From Streptomyces hygroscopicus (lineage in GTDB: Bacteria; Actinomycetota; Actinomycetes; Streptomycetales; Streptomycetaceae): 64,000 nt of DNA. The notes beneath the pieces are model-generated. The model did not search any database, was not told the origin of the DNA, and saw only the letters and a list, made by a program, of their open reading frames with translations. Of the stretch, positions 41,451 to 51,349 are shown one piece after another. The stretch's first letter is position 1. The number at the start of each line of letters is the position of its first letter. Both the position numbers and the translations under genes were made by a program. Where the stretch lies: the NCBI GenBank assembly GCA_002021875.1, contig CP018627.1, forward strand, positions 6,138,001 through 6,202,000. The letters run 5' to 3'.

Positions 41451-44273
41451 TCACGGCAGCCGTTCCGCCAGGACCTCCGCCAGGTGGCGGCTCTTCCGGC
41501 CCGCCAGTTGGTTCAGTTGGGTGCGGCAGGAGTAGCCGTCCGCCAGGATCTCCGTGCCGGGGTCCGCGGCGCGCACCGATGGCAGCAGTTGCTCCTCGGC
41601 GCAGGCCACCGAGACGTCGTAGTGGCCTTCCTCGAAGCCGAAGTTGCCCGCCAGACCGCAGCAGCCGCCGCTCAACGCGCCCGTAAGGCCCGCGCGTTCA
41701 CGTAGGCGGCGCTCGGCGGCGTCGCCGAGGACGGCGTGTTGGTGGCAGTGGGTCTGGCCGACGACGGGGCGGTCGACCTTGGGGGGCCGCCAGTCGGGGG
41801 CGTACTCCTCCAGGGCCTGGGCGAACGTCGAGACGGACTCGGCGAGGCGTGCGGCGCGCGGGTCGGCGCCGAGGAGTTCGGGGAGGTCGGTGCGGAGGGC
41901 GGCGGTGCAGCTGGGTTCGAGGCCGACCACCGGAAGCCCGGCGTCCAGGGCCGGGGCCATGACGTCCAGGGTGCGCCGCATGACCGCGCGAGCGCGGTCG
42001 AGCTGGCCGGTGGAGACCCAGGTCAGGCCGCAGCACACGGGCCCCGGCGGGACGACCACCCGCAGCCCGGCCGCCTCCAGTACGGCGACCGCCGAGCGGC
42101 CGACGGACGGGGAGAGGTGGTTGGTGAAGGTGTCGGGCCACAGGACGACGGTGCGGGCGCCGTTCCCGGCGCGAGGCACCGTACGGGCATGCTCCCGCCA
42201 CCACCGCGTGAAGGGCTCCCGGGCCAGCTCCGGGATGTCGCGCTCGGGCGCGATCCCGCCCATGCGCTTGGCCAGGGCCGCCAGCGGGTCCACGCCCGCC
42301 AGGGCATTGGCGGCGGGCGCGGCCCTCAGGCGGGAGGCGGCCCGGAGCCACACCGGCAGCCAGCCCATCGAGTAGTGCGCGGCGGGCCGCACCCGTCCCT
42401 CGTAGTGGTGGTGCAGGAACTCCGCCTTGTACGTGGCCATGTCGACCTCGACCGGGCAGTCGCTGCGGCAGCCCTTGCAGGACAGGCACAGGTCGAGCGC
42501 GTCCCGTACCTCCTCCGAGCGCCAGCCGTCCCGGACGACCTCGCCCGCGAGCATCTCGTGCAGCAGCCGGGCGCGGCCGCGGGTGGAGTGCTTCTCCTCG
42601 CCGGTCACGCGGTACGAGGGGCACATCACCCCGGAGTCGGACACCGACTCGTTGCGGCACTTGGCGACGCCCACACAGCGCCGGACGGCCGCAGAGAAGT
42701 CCCCCTTGTCGTGCGGGTAGCCGAATTCGACGTCCACCGGGCGCCTCGGCAGGGGGTCGAAGCGCAGGTTCTGGTCCAGGCGCTGCGGGCGGGCCAGGAC
42801 GCCGGGGTTGAGGCCGCCCTCCGGGTCCCACAGGTCCTTGAAGCGGGAGAAGAGGCCGACCATCTCCTCCCCGTACACGCGCGGCAGCAGCTCGGCGCGG
42901 GCCAGCCCGTCGCCGTGCTCACCGGAGAGCGAGCCGCCGTGGGCGACGACGAGATCGGCGAGGTCGGAGGAGAAGGCGCGGAAGATCCGGATCCCGGGCT
43001 CGGTCAGCAGGTCGAAGTCGATGCGGACGTGGATACAGCCGTCCCCGAAGTGCCCGTACGGCGTCCCGCGCAGCCCGTGCTGGGCCATCAGCGCGCGGAA
43101 GTCGCGCAGATAGGCGCCGAGCCGGGGCGGCGGCACCGCGCAGTCCTCCCAGCCGGGCCATGCCTCGCTGCCGTCAGGCATCCGGGTGGCGGTCCCGGAG
43201 GCGTCCTCGCGCACCCGCCACAGGGCGCGCTGCCCGGCCGGGTCGGCGACGACGGTGTGGCCGGTGGTGGCCTCGGCGGCGGCGCGGGCCACCTCCTGGG
43301 CGCGGGAGAGTGCCTCCTCGCGGGTGGCGCCGCCGACCTCCACGAACAGCCAGGCGCCGCCCTTGGGCAGCCCGGAGGCCCCGGCGACCAGATCGGCGGC
43401 CATGCCCTCGACGGTCAGCGGACCGTACGGCAGCAGGGTGTGCGCGGCCTCGGCCGCCGCGCTCTCGTCGGGGTAGCCGAGTACGGCCAGGGCGCGGGCG
43501 GCGGGCGCCTCCACCAGCCTTACGGTCGCCTCCGTGACCACCCCGAGGGTGCCCTCGCTGCCGGTGAGGGCGCGGGCGAGGTCGGCGTTCTTCTCGGGCA
43601 GCAACTCGTCCAGGGCGTAGCCGGAGATCCGGCGGGGCAGCTCGGGGAAGCCGGTGCGGAGCAGGGCCAGGTGGTGACCGGCCAGGGACCGTATGCCGTC
43701 GCGGAGACGGGCGGGCAGGTCGTGGAGGCCCTGGGCGGCGCGCACCCGCTCCCCGCCGTAGGTGCGGACGTCCAGCTCGTGGACGTTGTCGGCGGTGGTG
43801 CCCCAGGCCACCGAGTGGGAGCCGCAGGAGTTGTTGCCGATCATGCCGCCGAGGGTGCAGCGGCTGTGGGTGGACGGATCGGGGCCGAAGGTCAGCCCAT
43901 GGGCGCCGGCCGCCGTACGGAGTTCGTCGAGGATCACGCCTGGCTGGACGACGGCGGTCCGCCGCTCGGGGTCGAGCGAGACAATGCCGCGCATATGGCG
44001 GGTGAAGTCGAGGACGACGCCGAGCCCGGTGGCCTGCCCCGCGATCGAGGTCCCGGCGCCGCGCGCGACCACCGGCACCCCGCGCTCCCGGCAGACGGCC
44101 AGCGCCGCCGCGACATCGTCCCCGTCCCGGGGCGCGACCACACCGTCCGGCACCCGTCGGTAGTTCGACGCGTCCATGGTCATCAGGGCCCGGCTCGCCG
44201 TATCGAAGGAGACGTCCCCGCGGACGGCCCGCCGCAGCGCCTGCTCCAGCTCGTCTGCCTGGTGATCAGCCAT
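41451..44273 (-). CDS. FAD-linked oxidase/Fe-S oxidoreductase fusion (D-lactate/glycolate-dehydrogenase-like)
   Basis: 940 aa from the ATG at 44273 (GGAGG only one base away; other starts possible). FAD_binding_4 domain: VVARGAGTSIAGQATGLGVV, GGMIGNNSCGSHSVAWGTTA; C-terminal FAD oxidase cap with GTPYGHFGDGCIHVRIDFD and LSGEHGDGLARAELLPRVYG. Then two [4Fe-4S] clusters, CVGVAKCRNESVSDSGVMCP and CLSCKGCRSDCPVEVDMATY, and two CCG domains (PVCCGLTWV; GGCCGLAGNFGFEEGHYD). This order is that of large membrane-associated 2-hydroxyacid dehydrogenases feeding electrons to quinones. Substrate uncertain. Confidence 0.92.
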   Translation of the reverse strand: MADHQADELEQALRRAVRGDVSFDTASRALMTMDASNYRRVPDGVVAPRDGDDVAAALAVCRERGVPVVARGAGTSIAGQATGLGVVLDFTRHMRGIVSLDPERRTAVVQPGVILDELRTAAGAHGLTFGPDPSTHSRCTLGGMIGNNSCGSHSVAWGTTADNVHELDVRTYGGERVRAAQGLHDLPARLRDGIRSLAGHHLALLRTGFPELPRRISGYALDELLPEKNADLARALTGSEGTLGVVTEATVRLVEAPAARALAVLGYPDESAAAEAAHTLLPYGPLTVEGMAADLVAGASGLPKGGAWLFVEVGGATREEALSRAQEVARAAAEATTGHTVVADPAGQRALWRVREDASGTATRMPDGSEAWPGWEDCAVPPPRLGAYLRDFRALMAQHGLRGTPYGHFGDGCIHVRIDFDLLTEPGIRIFRAFSSDLADLVVAHGGSLSGEHGDGLARAELLPRVYGEEMVGLFSRFKDLWDPEGGLNPGVLARPQRLDQNLRFDPLPRRPVDVEFGYPHDKGDFSAAVRRCVGVAKCRNESVSDSGVMCPSYRVTGEEKHSTRGRARLLHEMLAGEVVRDGWRSEEVRDALDLCLSCKGCRSDCPVEVDMATYKAEFLHHHYEGRVRPAAHYSMGWLPVWLRAASRLRAAPAANALAGVDPLAALAKRMGGIAPERDIPELAREPFTRWWREHARTVPRAGNGARTVVLWPDTFTNHLSPSVGRSAVAVLEAAGLRVVVPPGPVCCGLTWVSTGQLDRARAVMRRTLDVMAPALDAGLPVVGLEPSCTAALRTDLPELLGADPRAARLAESVSTFAQALEEYAPDWRPPKVDRPVVGQTHCHQHAVLGDAAERRLRERAGLTGALSGGCCGLAGNFGFEEGHYDVSVACAEEQLLPSVRAADPGTEILADGYSCRTQLNQLAGRKSRHLAEVLAERLP

Positions 44274-44442
44274 GCCTCCATGGTCCACGGCGAGAGGGCC
44301 ATTGAGAATGTCCAATTCCGATTCATGGCCGCCGCGTTCCCCGATCGCCCCTACACCGGCCCCACCTCCCGCGTCAACAGGATGTGGACGTACCGTCTCA
44401 GCCGCTGGACGCACGGTCGGACCGCGGGGGCCGACGGATTAG

Positions 44443-45591
<1,149 letters not shown>

Positions 45592-45610
45592 CGCTCTTAC
45601 GCCCGTACGC

Positions 45611-45647
45611 AAGGGGCCCGCGGCCGAGCACCGGCCGCGGGCCCCTT
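45611..45647 (+). terminator. perfect serC terminator
   Basis: AAGGGGCCCGCGGCCG (45611-45626) is fully complementary to CGGCCGCGGGCCCCTT (45632-45647), a 16-bp stem with a 5-nt loop, 40 bp past the serC stop. Confidence 0.9.
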
Positions 45648-45653
45648 CGCATG

Positions 45654-45795
45654 GCGCTGACGATTTCGCGGCGCTGACGATTTCGCGGCGCTGACGGTCT
45701 CGCTTGCGCGGACGGTCTCGCTTGCGCTGACGGTCTCGCTTGCGCGGACGGTCTCGCATGCGCGGACGATCTCGCATGCGCGGACGATCAGGAGC
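45654..45795. repeat. eight-unit 17-18-bp tandem array ending on a stop codon
   Basis: Two 17-bp units (GCGCTGACGATTTCGCG) then six 18-bp units (GCGC-T/G-GACGGTCTCGCTT and variants). The last unit, GCGCGGACGATCAGGAGC (45778-45795), is coding: it contains the stop (TCA at 45788-45790) and last codons of the minus-strand propeller gene. Units change stepwise along the array, as expected for serial duplication. Confidence 0.92.
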
Positions 45796-46798
45796 GGCCC
45801 CGGCGGAAGAGCCTGCGCAGGCCGAGGAACACGACCAGCGCACCGGCGAAGGTGACCCCGGCCTTGACCAGGTTGCCGTTCTTCTCGTCCTCGGTGAGCT
45901 TGCCGTCGACGCGGTCGGAGTACTCCCCGTTCTTCTTCTGCTCCTTCGCGGTGGCGTCCGGCAGCAGCTCCCCGCCGAGGTCCACCGGCGTCACCTTGGA
46001 GCCCGCGCCCTCGGTGCCGTACATGAGCGTGCCGCCGTCCGGGGTGAAGGTGACCGACTCGCCCTGCCGCTGCAGGGGCAGCCCCGGCTCCTCCTCGAGC
46101 CGCGTCGGCTTTCCGTCCCGCCAGCGGTATTCGGCGGCCGAGAAATAGCCGCGGAGGACGAGCCGGGTGCCGTCCGGGGCGAACGCCCCGTCCGTGACCT
46201 CCATGTCGAGGTCGGAGACCCGCCGGAAGACATTCACCCCCGAGGGGCTCAGCGTGGCCGGTCCGGCGTACAGCCCGGCGTCCTCGTCGCTCTTGCTGGC
46301 GATATAGACGCGGCCCGTCTTGGGATGGACCATCAGCGCCTCGGCGTTGCGCGGCCCGCCCTGGTACTTGACGGTGAACTGGGTCGCGGTGACGGTGATG
46401 TCCTTGAGCTGCTTCGGTTCGGGGAAGCGGTAGATCCACACATGGGACCACGTACCGCCGAGGTTGTCGCCGATGTCGCCGACGTAGAGATTGCCGTCCG
46501 GCCCTATCGAGATCGCTTCCACATCGCGGGGATCCCCTATGCCGCGCAGGGTGACCCGCGCGACCGTCTTGCCGGTCTTGCCGTCGACGGCGTAGACGTA
46601 CGGCCCGTCCGAGCTGTCGTTGTGCGTCCAGTAGACGCCGGGGTGGAGGCGGCTCGCGGCCAGGCCGCTGGACTCGGTGATCCGTGGATCCTCGATCGTG
46701 AAGGGAGACGGCGACGACGAGTCGTCGGCGGCGGCCGGGGCGGCTGCGGACACGGTCAGCAGCGCGGCGGCACCGAGTACGAACGGAAGCGGACGCAT
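45788..46798 (-). CDS. secreted beta-propeller-like protein with C-terminal membrane anchor
   Basis: 336 aa from the ATG at 46798. Signal peptide MRPLPFVLGAAALLTVSAAA; mature part has repeated WD/NHL-like strands (DPRDVEAISIGPDGNLYVGD, NAEALMVHPKTGRVYIASKS, VTDGAFAPDGTRLVLRGYFS, GESVTFTPDGGTLMYGTEGA). A hydrophobic helix and basic end (KAGVTFAGALVVFLGLRRLF then RRGRS) anchor it; no LPXTG sorting motif. Resembles the secreted six-bladed propellers of Streptomyces annotated as esterase- or SMP-like; activity not predictable. Confidence 0.82.
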   Translation of the reverse strand: MRPLPFVLGAAALLTVSAAAPAAADDSSSPSPFTIEDPRITESSGLAASRLHPGVYWTHNDSSDGPYVYAVDGKTGKTVARVTLRGIGDPRDVEAISIGPDGNLYVGDIGDNLGGTWSHVWIYRFPEPKQLKDITVTATQFTVKYQGGPRNAEALMVHPKTGRVYIASKSDEDAGLYAGPATLSPSGVNVFRRVSDLDMEVTDGAFAPDGTRLVLRGYFSAAEYRWRDGKPTRLEEEPGLPLQRQGESVTFTPDGGTLMYGTEGAGSKVTPVDLGGELLPDATAKEQKKNGEYSDRVDGKLTEDEKNGNLVKAGVTFAGALVVFLGLRRLFRRGRS

Positions 46799-46892
46799 GG
46801 GCCCAAGCCTGCCATCCCGCCGGGGGCGTCCGGCGCCAGAACCACGCCGGAGGACTCCCTCCGGCCAGGCACGGAGCGACTCGCCCACCAGG

Positions 46893-46975
46893 CGCCGAGC
46901 GACTCCCCCGGCCAGGCGCCGAGCGACTCCCCCGGCCAGGCGCCGAGCGACTCCCCCGGCCGGGCGCCGAGAGGC
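46893..46975. repeat. 24-bp tandem repeat upstream of the propeller gene
   Basis: Three to four units of CGCCGAGCGACTCCCCCGGC plus CAGG follow each other in the 425-bp spacer 46799-47223. Both strands read through it as octapeptide repeats, but start signals are lacking, so it is taken as non-coding. Confidence 0.8.
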
Positions 46976-47074
46976 TCCCTCCGGTCACGCATGACTTCCG
47001 CCGATGCATGACTCCACCCATGTATGACCCCACCCGTGCATGACTTCGGCGATCACGGGCAGATAACGTCTGTC

Positions 47075-47141
47075 AATTATTTGTGCGGGCGGCCGGCCCG
47101 AAATAACCCGCAGATTATTTGACCTCATCCGGGGATTATTT
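47075..47141. promoter_or_regulatory. A/T-rich promoter region with repeated ATTATTT
   Basis: ATTATTT occurs at 47076, 47114 and 47135; the last two are both GATTATTT and exactly 21 bp apart (two helical turns). The block is the most A/T-rich stretch of the window and lies 80-150 bp upstream of the membrane-protein gene at 47224. Candidate regulator sites. Confidence 0.4.
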
Positions 47142-47223
47142 CGGCGAGAAATTTATCGGTCATTGGCGGCATAGCGGGCGGCGGCATTGCAATGCAGAAA
47201 GGCCCCGCTTACGGTCTGGGCTC

Positions 47224-47793
47224 ATGAGCGAATACAGCCAGTCCTCTTATGCGCAAAGCGCGCCCCCCATGCATTCCGCAGGGGCCCCGAGCGGCGGTGC
47301 CGCACACGCGTCACCGGCCGCACCGGCCGCACCGTCCAAGAAGATCGCGATCTTCGCGATCGTCGGCTCGGTCATCGCACTGGTCGGCTCCATGGTGAAC
47401 TGGGTGGTCTCCGACGCCGAGGGCGCCACCGGGGGCATCAAGGGCATCGACGGCGATGGCATCATCACGCTGATCATCGCCCTGGTCGCGGGGATCCTGT
47501 TCATCGTCGCCATGGTCACCAAGAAGGCGGCGCTCTACCTGGTCGGCGGGGTTCTGGGGCTGGCCATGGCGATCGTCGCGGCCATCAACATGGCGGACCC
47601 CGAGCGGCTGGTCACCCAGAAGCTGAAGGACGACGAGGGGGTGTCGCAGAAGGTCGCGGAAAAGGCGGCGGAGCAGGCCGCGAAGCTGTACGAAATGACC
47701 GCTGGACCGGGGCTCTACATGGTCCTGATCGGCGCGCTGATGGCCCTGGCCCTCGGCGCTCTCGGCTTTATGAAGGCCCGCGCTTCCCGCTGA
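47224..47793 (+). CDS. four-TM membrane protein of unknown function
   Basis: 189 aa from the ATG at 47224 (MSEYSQSSYAQSAPPMHSAG). A Ser/Ala/Pro-rich cytoplasmic start is followed by four hydrophobic segments: KIAIFAIVGSVIALVGSMVN, GIITLIIALVAGILFIVAMV, ALYLVGGVLGLAMAIVAAIN and GLYMVLIGALMALALGALGF. Between the third and fourth a charged loop (LKDDEGVSQKVAEKAAEQAA) faces outward. No family recognised. Ends before a strong terminator. Confidence 0.8.
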   Translation: MSEYSQSSYAQSAPPMHSAGAPSGGAAHASPAAPAAPSKKIAIFAIVGSVIALVGSMVNWVVSDAEGATGGIKGIDGDGIITLIIALVAGILFIVAMVTKKAALYLVGGVLGLAMAIVAAINMADPERLVTQKLKDDEGVSQKVAEKAAEQAAKLYEMTAGPGLYMVLIGALMALALGALGFMKARASR

Positions 47794-47826
47794 TCAGAAT
47801 AGGTCGGCCTCAAGAAATACCATGAC

Positions 47827-47864
47827 GCCCGCTTTTTGACCGCACGGGGGGCCAAAAAGCGGGC
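47827..47864 (+). terminator. terminator downstream of the membrane-protein gene
   Basis: GCCCGCTTTTTG (47827-47838) pairs with CAAAAAGCGGGC (47853-47864), loop 14 nt, 33 bp after the stop at 47793. Confidence 0.88.
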
Positions 47865-47970
47865 CTTCGGGTTTTCCAAGGGAATTCACAACCACCGGCA
47901 GTCGCCGGGCCACCGATGCCCCGGCCCGCCCCCCTTGATTAGAGCGCACTCCAACGGCTTGGCTGATCCC

Positions 47971-48966
47971 ATGGAGTACACGCAGCTCGGACGCACAGGT
48001 CTCAAGGTCAGCCGGATCGTCCTCGGCACCATGAACTTCGGTCCGCAGACCGAGGAAGCCGACAGCCACTCGATCATGGATGCCGCGCTCGACGCGGGCA
48101 TCAACTTCTTCGACACCGCCAATGTGTACGGCTGGGGCGAGAACAAGGGCCGCACCGAGGAAATCATCGGGAGCTGGTTCGCCAAGGGCGGCGGGCGGCG
48201 CGAGAAGACCGTCCTCGCGACCAAGGTGTACGGAAACATGGCCGCCGAGGGTGAGCCCTGGCCCAACACGGACAAGCTCTCGGCCGTCAACATCCGCCGG
48301 GCCGTGGACGCCAGCCTCAAGCGGCTCGGCACGGACTACATCGACCTCTACCAGTTCCACCACGTGGACCGCTCCACCCCGTGGGACGAGATCTGGCAGG
48401 CGATCGACGTCCTCGTCCAACAGGGCAAGATCATCTACGCGGGCTCCTCCAACCACGCGGGCTGGCACATCGCCCAGGCCAACGAGACCGCGGCCCGCCG
48501 TGGCTCGTACGGGCTGGTCAGCGAGCAGTGCCTGTACAACCTGGCCGAGCGCCGCGCCGAGATGGAGGTCATCCCGGCCGCGCAGGGCTACGGGGTGGGC
48601 ATCATCCCCTGGTCGCCGCTGCACGGCGGACTGCTCGGCGGCGCGCTCCGCAAGGAGCGCGAGGGCGGCGGATCGCGCAGCACGTCCGGGCGCAGCGCCG
48701 ACGCGCTGAAGAACACGGCGGTGCGCGATCAGATCCAGCGCTACGAGGACCTGCTGGCCAAGCACGGCATCGAGCCCGGCGAGGCGGCCCTGGCCTGGCT
48801 GCTCACCCGGCCCGGGGTGACCGGCCCGATCGTGGGCCCGCGCACGGCCGAGCAGCTTGCGTCGGCGGTGCGCGCCGCGGAGCTGAAGCTGAGCGAGGAA
48901 GTGCTGACGGAGCTGGACGAGATCTTCCCGGGTCCGGGGCCGTCGCCGGAGGCGTTCGCCTGGTAG
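47971..48966 (+). CDS. aldo/keto reductase
   Basis: 331 aa from the ATG at 47971 (MEYTQLGRTGLKVSRIVLGT). AKR TIM barrel: GINFFDTANVYGWGENKGRT (catalytic Asp and Tyr), TVLATKVYGNM (Lys), DYIDLYQFHHVDRSTPWDEI (His), IIYAGSSNHAGWHIAQA, SEQCLYNLAERRAEMEVIPA, and the NADPH-binding VTGPIVGPRTAEQLASAVRA. Close to the YghZ/Kv-beta-like group acting on aldehydes. The stop is followed by degenerate copies of GGTAGCCGC (48962-49002). Confidence 0.92.
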   Translation: MEYTQLGRTGLKVSRIVLGTMNFGPQTEEADSHSIMDAALDAGINFFDTANVYGWGENKGRTEEIIGSWFAKGGGRREKTVLATKVYGNMAAEGEPWPNTDKLSAVNIRRAVDASLKRLGTDYIDLYQFHHVDRSTPWDEIWQAIDVLVQQGKIIYAGSSNHAGWHIAQANETAARRGSYGLVSEQCLYNLAERRAEMEVIPAAQGYGVGIIPWSPLHGGLLGGALRKEREGGGSRSTSGRSADALKNTAVRDQIQRYEDLLAKHGIEPGEAALAWLLTRPGVTGPIVGPRTAEQLASAVRAAELKLSEEVLTELDEIFPGPGPSPEAFAW

Positions 48967-49081
48967 CCGCCGCCGGGCGGTAGCCGCAGAGCCGGTGGCC
49001 GCTGGGGCGGTATGCGAAGGCGCTGAGGGGCGTGGGCCGTACGCGGCCCGCGCCCCTGCCGTTACGCGTCCTATGGCGGCT

Positions 49082-49171
49082 CTAGCCGCCCAGGGCGGCC
49101 GCGGCGGCGACGACGACGAGAATCAGCACCAGCGCGCCACTCATGATCATGTTTCTGGTCTTGGGGTCCAC
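49082..49171 (-). CDS. 29-aa small membrane protein
   Basis: GTG at 49171 to TAG at 49082-49084 encodes MDPKTRNMIMSGALVLILVV followed by VAAAAALGG: a short charged N-terminus and one transmembrane helix. The length and pattern match a tiny conserved Streptomyces membrane protein family as far as I recall. Third-position GC is high. The ribosome-binding site is weak, so alternative starts at the two internal ATGs are possible. No function known. Confidence 0.65.
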   Translation of the reverse strand: MDPKTRNMIMSGALVLILVVVAAAAALGG

Positions 49172-49184
49172 AGGCTTGAGATTA

Positions 49185-49249
49185 GCCGGACCGCTCAGTG
49201 GCCCATCAGCCGGACCGCTCAGTGCCCCCAGCGGCCGGACCGCTCAGTG
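49185..49249. repeat. three-unit stop-anchored repeat at the thpR end
   Basis: GCCGGACCGCTCAGTG at 49185-49200, 49209-49224 and 49234-49249; the last unit contains the thpR stop (TCA at 49244-49246). Confidence 0.93.
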
Positions 49250-49822
49250 CCCCAGCGGCCAGGCCGCCACCACCTCGTAGCGCGGCTGCCGCCCGGGGAC
49301 GCCCGGGGCCGGTGGATGGCTGCGCACCAGGCAGAGCTCGCCCACGGTCCACTCCCGGCCCGCGAAGTCGGTGAGCCCGTCCACGTACGGCACCAGGCTG
49401 GTGGCGGAGCTGTGGCGGGAGGAACGGGCACGGGCGATGGTCAGATGCGGATGGTACGGACGGTGCCGGTCCATCGGGACCCCGACCCGTCGGCCCCCCG
49501 CCTCGGCGGAGTCGGCCAGCCGCCGCAGGGCCTCGCTGTCGCCGTCGACGCCCACCCACACCACCCGGTCGTCGAACCGGCCCCCGCCCGCCAGCCGCAG
49601 CTCGTGGGCGCCGTGCCGATGGGCGGCACGGGCCAGCCGGGTGTGCAGCTCGGGCAGCACCTCCTCGGCCACCTCGCCGTAGAAGGCGAGCGTGAAGTGC
49701 CAGCCCTCCCGCTCGGTCCAGCGCAGCCCGTCCGCCCCCGGCAGCGCCTGGAGCGCCTCGACCCGCGCGGCCAGCTCGGCGACGGCCGCGTCCGGCGGCA
49801 AGACGGCGGCGAAGAGTCTCAT
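49244..49822 (-). CDS. thpR: RNA 2',3'-cyclic phosphodiesterase (2H/LigT family)
   Basis: 192 aa from the ATG at 49822 (MRLFAAVLPPDAAVAELAAR). Both H-x-T/S-x signatures are present: GWHFTLAFYGEV and YHPHLTIARARSS, the two catalytic histidines of 2H phosphoesterases. It hydrolyses 2',3'-cyclic phosphates on RNA ends. It stands alone downstream of the MFS gene. Length typical. Confidence 0.93.
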   Translation of the reverse strand: MRLFAAVLPPDAAVAELAARVEALQALPGADGLRWTEREGWHFTLAFYGEVAEEVLPELHTRLARAAHRHGAHELRLAGGGRFDDRVVWVGVDGDSEALRRLADSAEAGGRRVGVPMDRHRPYHPHLTIARARSSRHSSATSLVPYVDGLTDFAGREWTVGELCLVRSHPPAPGVPGRQPRYEVVAAWPLGH

Positions 49823-49849
49823 CCGCACAGTCTCCCCCACGGGGCGGGA

Positions 49850-49920
49850 AGGGGCTCCGCCCCTTTGACCCCGCCGAGGCTCCGCCCCGGACCCCGCTCC
49901 GCGAACGCCGGAGGGGCTGA
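49850..49920. repeat. Streptomyces intergenic repeat/hairpin element
   Basis: AAGGGGC-TCC-GCCCCTT followed by GACCCCGCCGAGGCTCCGCC and a GAACGCCGGAGGGGCTGA tail. I recognise this arrangement as an intergenic element common in many Streptomyces genomes; it may also terminate the MFS transcript (its gene ends at 49935 on the minus strand). Confidence 0.65.
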
Positions 49921-49934
49921 GTTCCGTGGTGGGC

Positions 49935-51317
49935 TCAGGCCGTGGCGGCGAGTTGCTTGTCCTCCGGTGTGCGGGGGACGAAGACCACACGCGGGTGGCC
50001 GCGGCGGAGGTCCAGCTTCACCCGCAGACCGCCGGCCCGGACCAGGAGCAGCCCGACCGTGCCCGCCGCGGCGGCCGAGACCAGACCGCCCGCGGCGAAG
50101 CCGATGCGCGCGCCGTAGGTGTCGGTCAGCCAGCCCACCAGCGGGCCGCCGATCGGCGTGCCGCCGACGAAGACCATCATGAACAGGCTCATCACCCGGC
50201 CCCGCATCGCGGGATCGGTCGCGAGCTGGACGCTGGAGTTCGCGGTCACGTTGAACGTCAGGCTGAAGATCCCGATCGGCACCATGAGCGCCGCGAAGAG
50301 CCAGAAGTACGGGGTCGCCGCCGCGACCATCTCCAGCACGCCGAACATCAGCGCGGCCCCGACCAGCAGCCGCCGCCGGGCCACCACGCGTCGGGCGGCC
50401 AGCAGCGCACCGGCCACCGAGCCGATCGCGATCAGCGTGTTGAGCAGGCCGTAGGTACCGGGTCCGGCGTGGAAGACATCGTCGGCGAAGGCGCTCAGCC
50501 AGATCGGGAAGTTGAAGCCGAAGGTGCCGATGAAGCCGACGAGCACGATCGGCCAGATCAGATCGGGGTTCCCGGCGACGTAGCGCAGCCCCTCCCGTAG
50601 CTGCCCCTTGCCGCGCGGCGCCCGCTCGACCTTGTGCAGCTCACTGGTTCGCATCAGCAGCAGCCCGATGATCGGGGCGGCGAAGGAGAGTCCGTTGATC
50701 AGGAAGGCCCAGCCGCTGCCCACGGCGGTGATCAGCACACCGGCGACCGCCGGGCCGACCAGCCGGGCGGACTGGAAGTTCGCGGAGTTGAGGCTCACCG
50801 CGTTCCGCAGGTCCTTGGGGCCGACCATCTCGTTGACGAAGACCTGGCGGGTCGGGTTGTCGACGACGGTGACCATGCCGAGCAGGAACGCGATCAGATA
50901 GACATGCCAGACCTGCACATGGCCGCTGAGCGTGAGGGCGGCGAGGGCGAGCCCGCACAGCCCCAGCGCGGTCTGGGTGAACAGCAGCAGCCGCCGTCTG
51001 GGACATCGGTCCGCGAGGACCCCGCCGTACAGCCCGAAGAGCAGCATGGGCAGGAACTGCAGCGCGGTGGTGATGCCGACGGCGGTGGAGGAGCCGGTGA
51101 TGCTGAGGACCAGCCAGTCCTGGGCGATCCGCGACATCCAGGTGCCGGTGTTGGAGATCATGGCACCGGTGGCGAACAGCCGGTAGTTACGAACCTTCAG
51201 CGAACGAAAGGTCCCGCCCCGGGTGCGTCCCGTGGTGACGGGGGATGCGGGGTCCGGTGCGGAGTGTGTCGGGTGCTTCGGTGCGGGTGCGGAGTCTGCT
51301 CCGGGTCCCGTACTCAA
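49935..51317 (-). CDS. MFS transporter (EntS/DHA3-like exporter)
   Basis: 460 aa from a TTG at 51317 placed 10 bases after AGGAGG; later in-frame starts are possible. Twelve hydrophobic segments; characteristic stretches RNYRLFATGAMISNTGTWMS, WLVLSITGSSTAVGITTALQ, LPMLLFGLYGGVLADRCPRR, VDNPTRQVFVNEMVGPKDLR and LFMMVFVGGTPIGGPLVGWL. This subgroup exports drugs or siderophores. It is 32 bp downstream of a marR gene and almost surely controlled by it. Confidence 0.9.
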   Translation of the reverse strand: MSTGPGADSAPAPKHPTHSAPDPASPVTTGRTRGGTFRSLKVRNYRLFATGAMISNTGTWMSRIAQDWLVLSITGSSTAVGITTALQFLPMLLFGLYGGVLADRCPRRRLLLFTQTALGLCGLALAALTLSGHVQVWHVYLIAFLLGMVTVVDNPTRQVFVNEMVGPKDLRNAVSLNSANFQSARLVGPAVAGVLITAVGSGWAFLINGLSFAAPIIGLLLMRTSELHKVERAPRGKGQLREGLRYVAGNPDLIWPIVLVGFIGTFGFNFPIWLSAFADDVFHAGPGTYGLLNTLIAIGSVAGALLAARRVVARRRLLVGAALMFGVLEMVAAATPYFWLFAALMVPIGIFSLTFNVTANSSVQLATDPAMRGRVMSLFMMVFVGGTPIGGPLVGWLTDTYGARIGFAAGGLVSAAAAGTVGLLLVRAGGLRVKLDLRRGHPRVVFVPRTPEDKQLAATA

Positions 51318-51349
51318 GTGTGTTCGCCTCCTGGCTGCCTCGGTTGTTC

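Noticed and set aside
45654..45795. CRISPR-like regular array
   Set aside because: Units are contiguous with no spacers, only 17-18 bp long, and run into a coding end; it is a simple tandem repeat. No cas genes nearby.
46756..46992. Minus-strand frame with octapeptide repeats (GESLGAWP)
   Set aside because: The repeats come from a 24-bp DNA array that is open in several frames; no start signal and it would overlap the propeller gene's signal peptide region.
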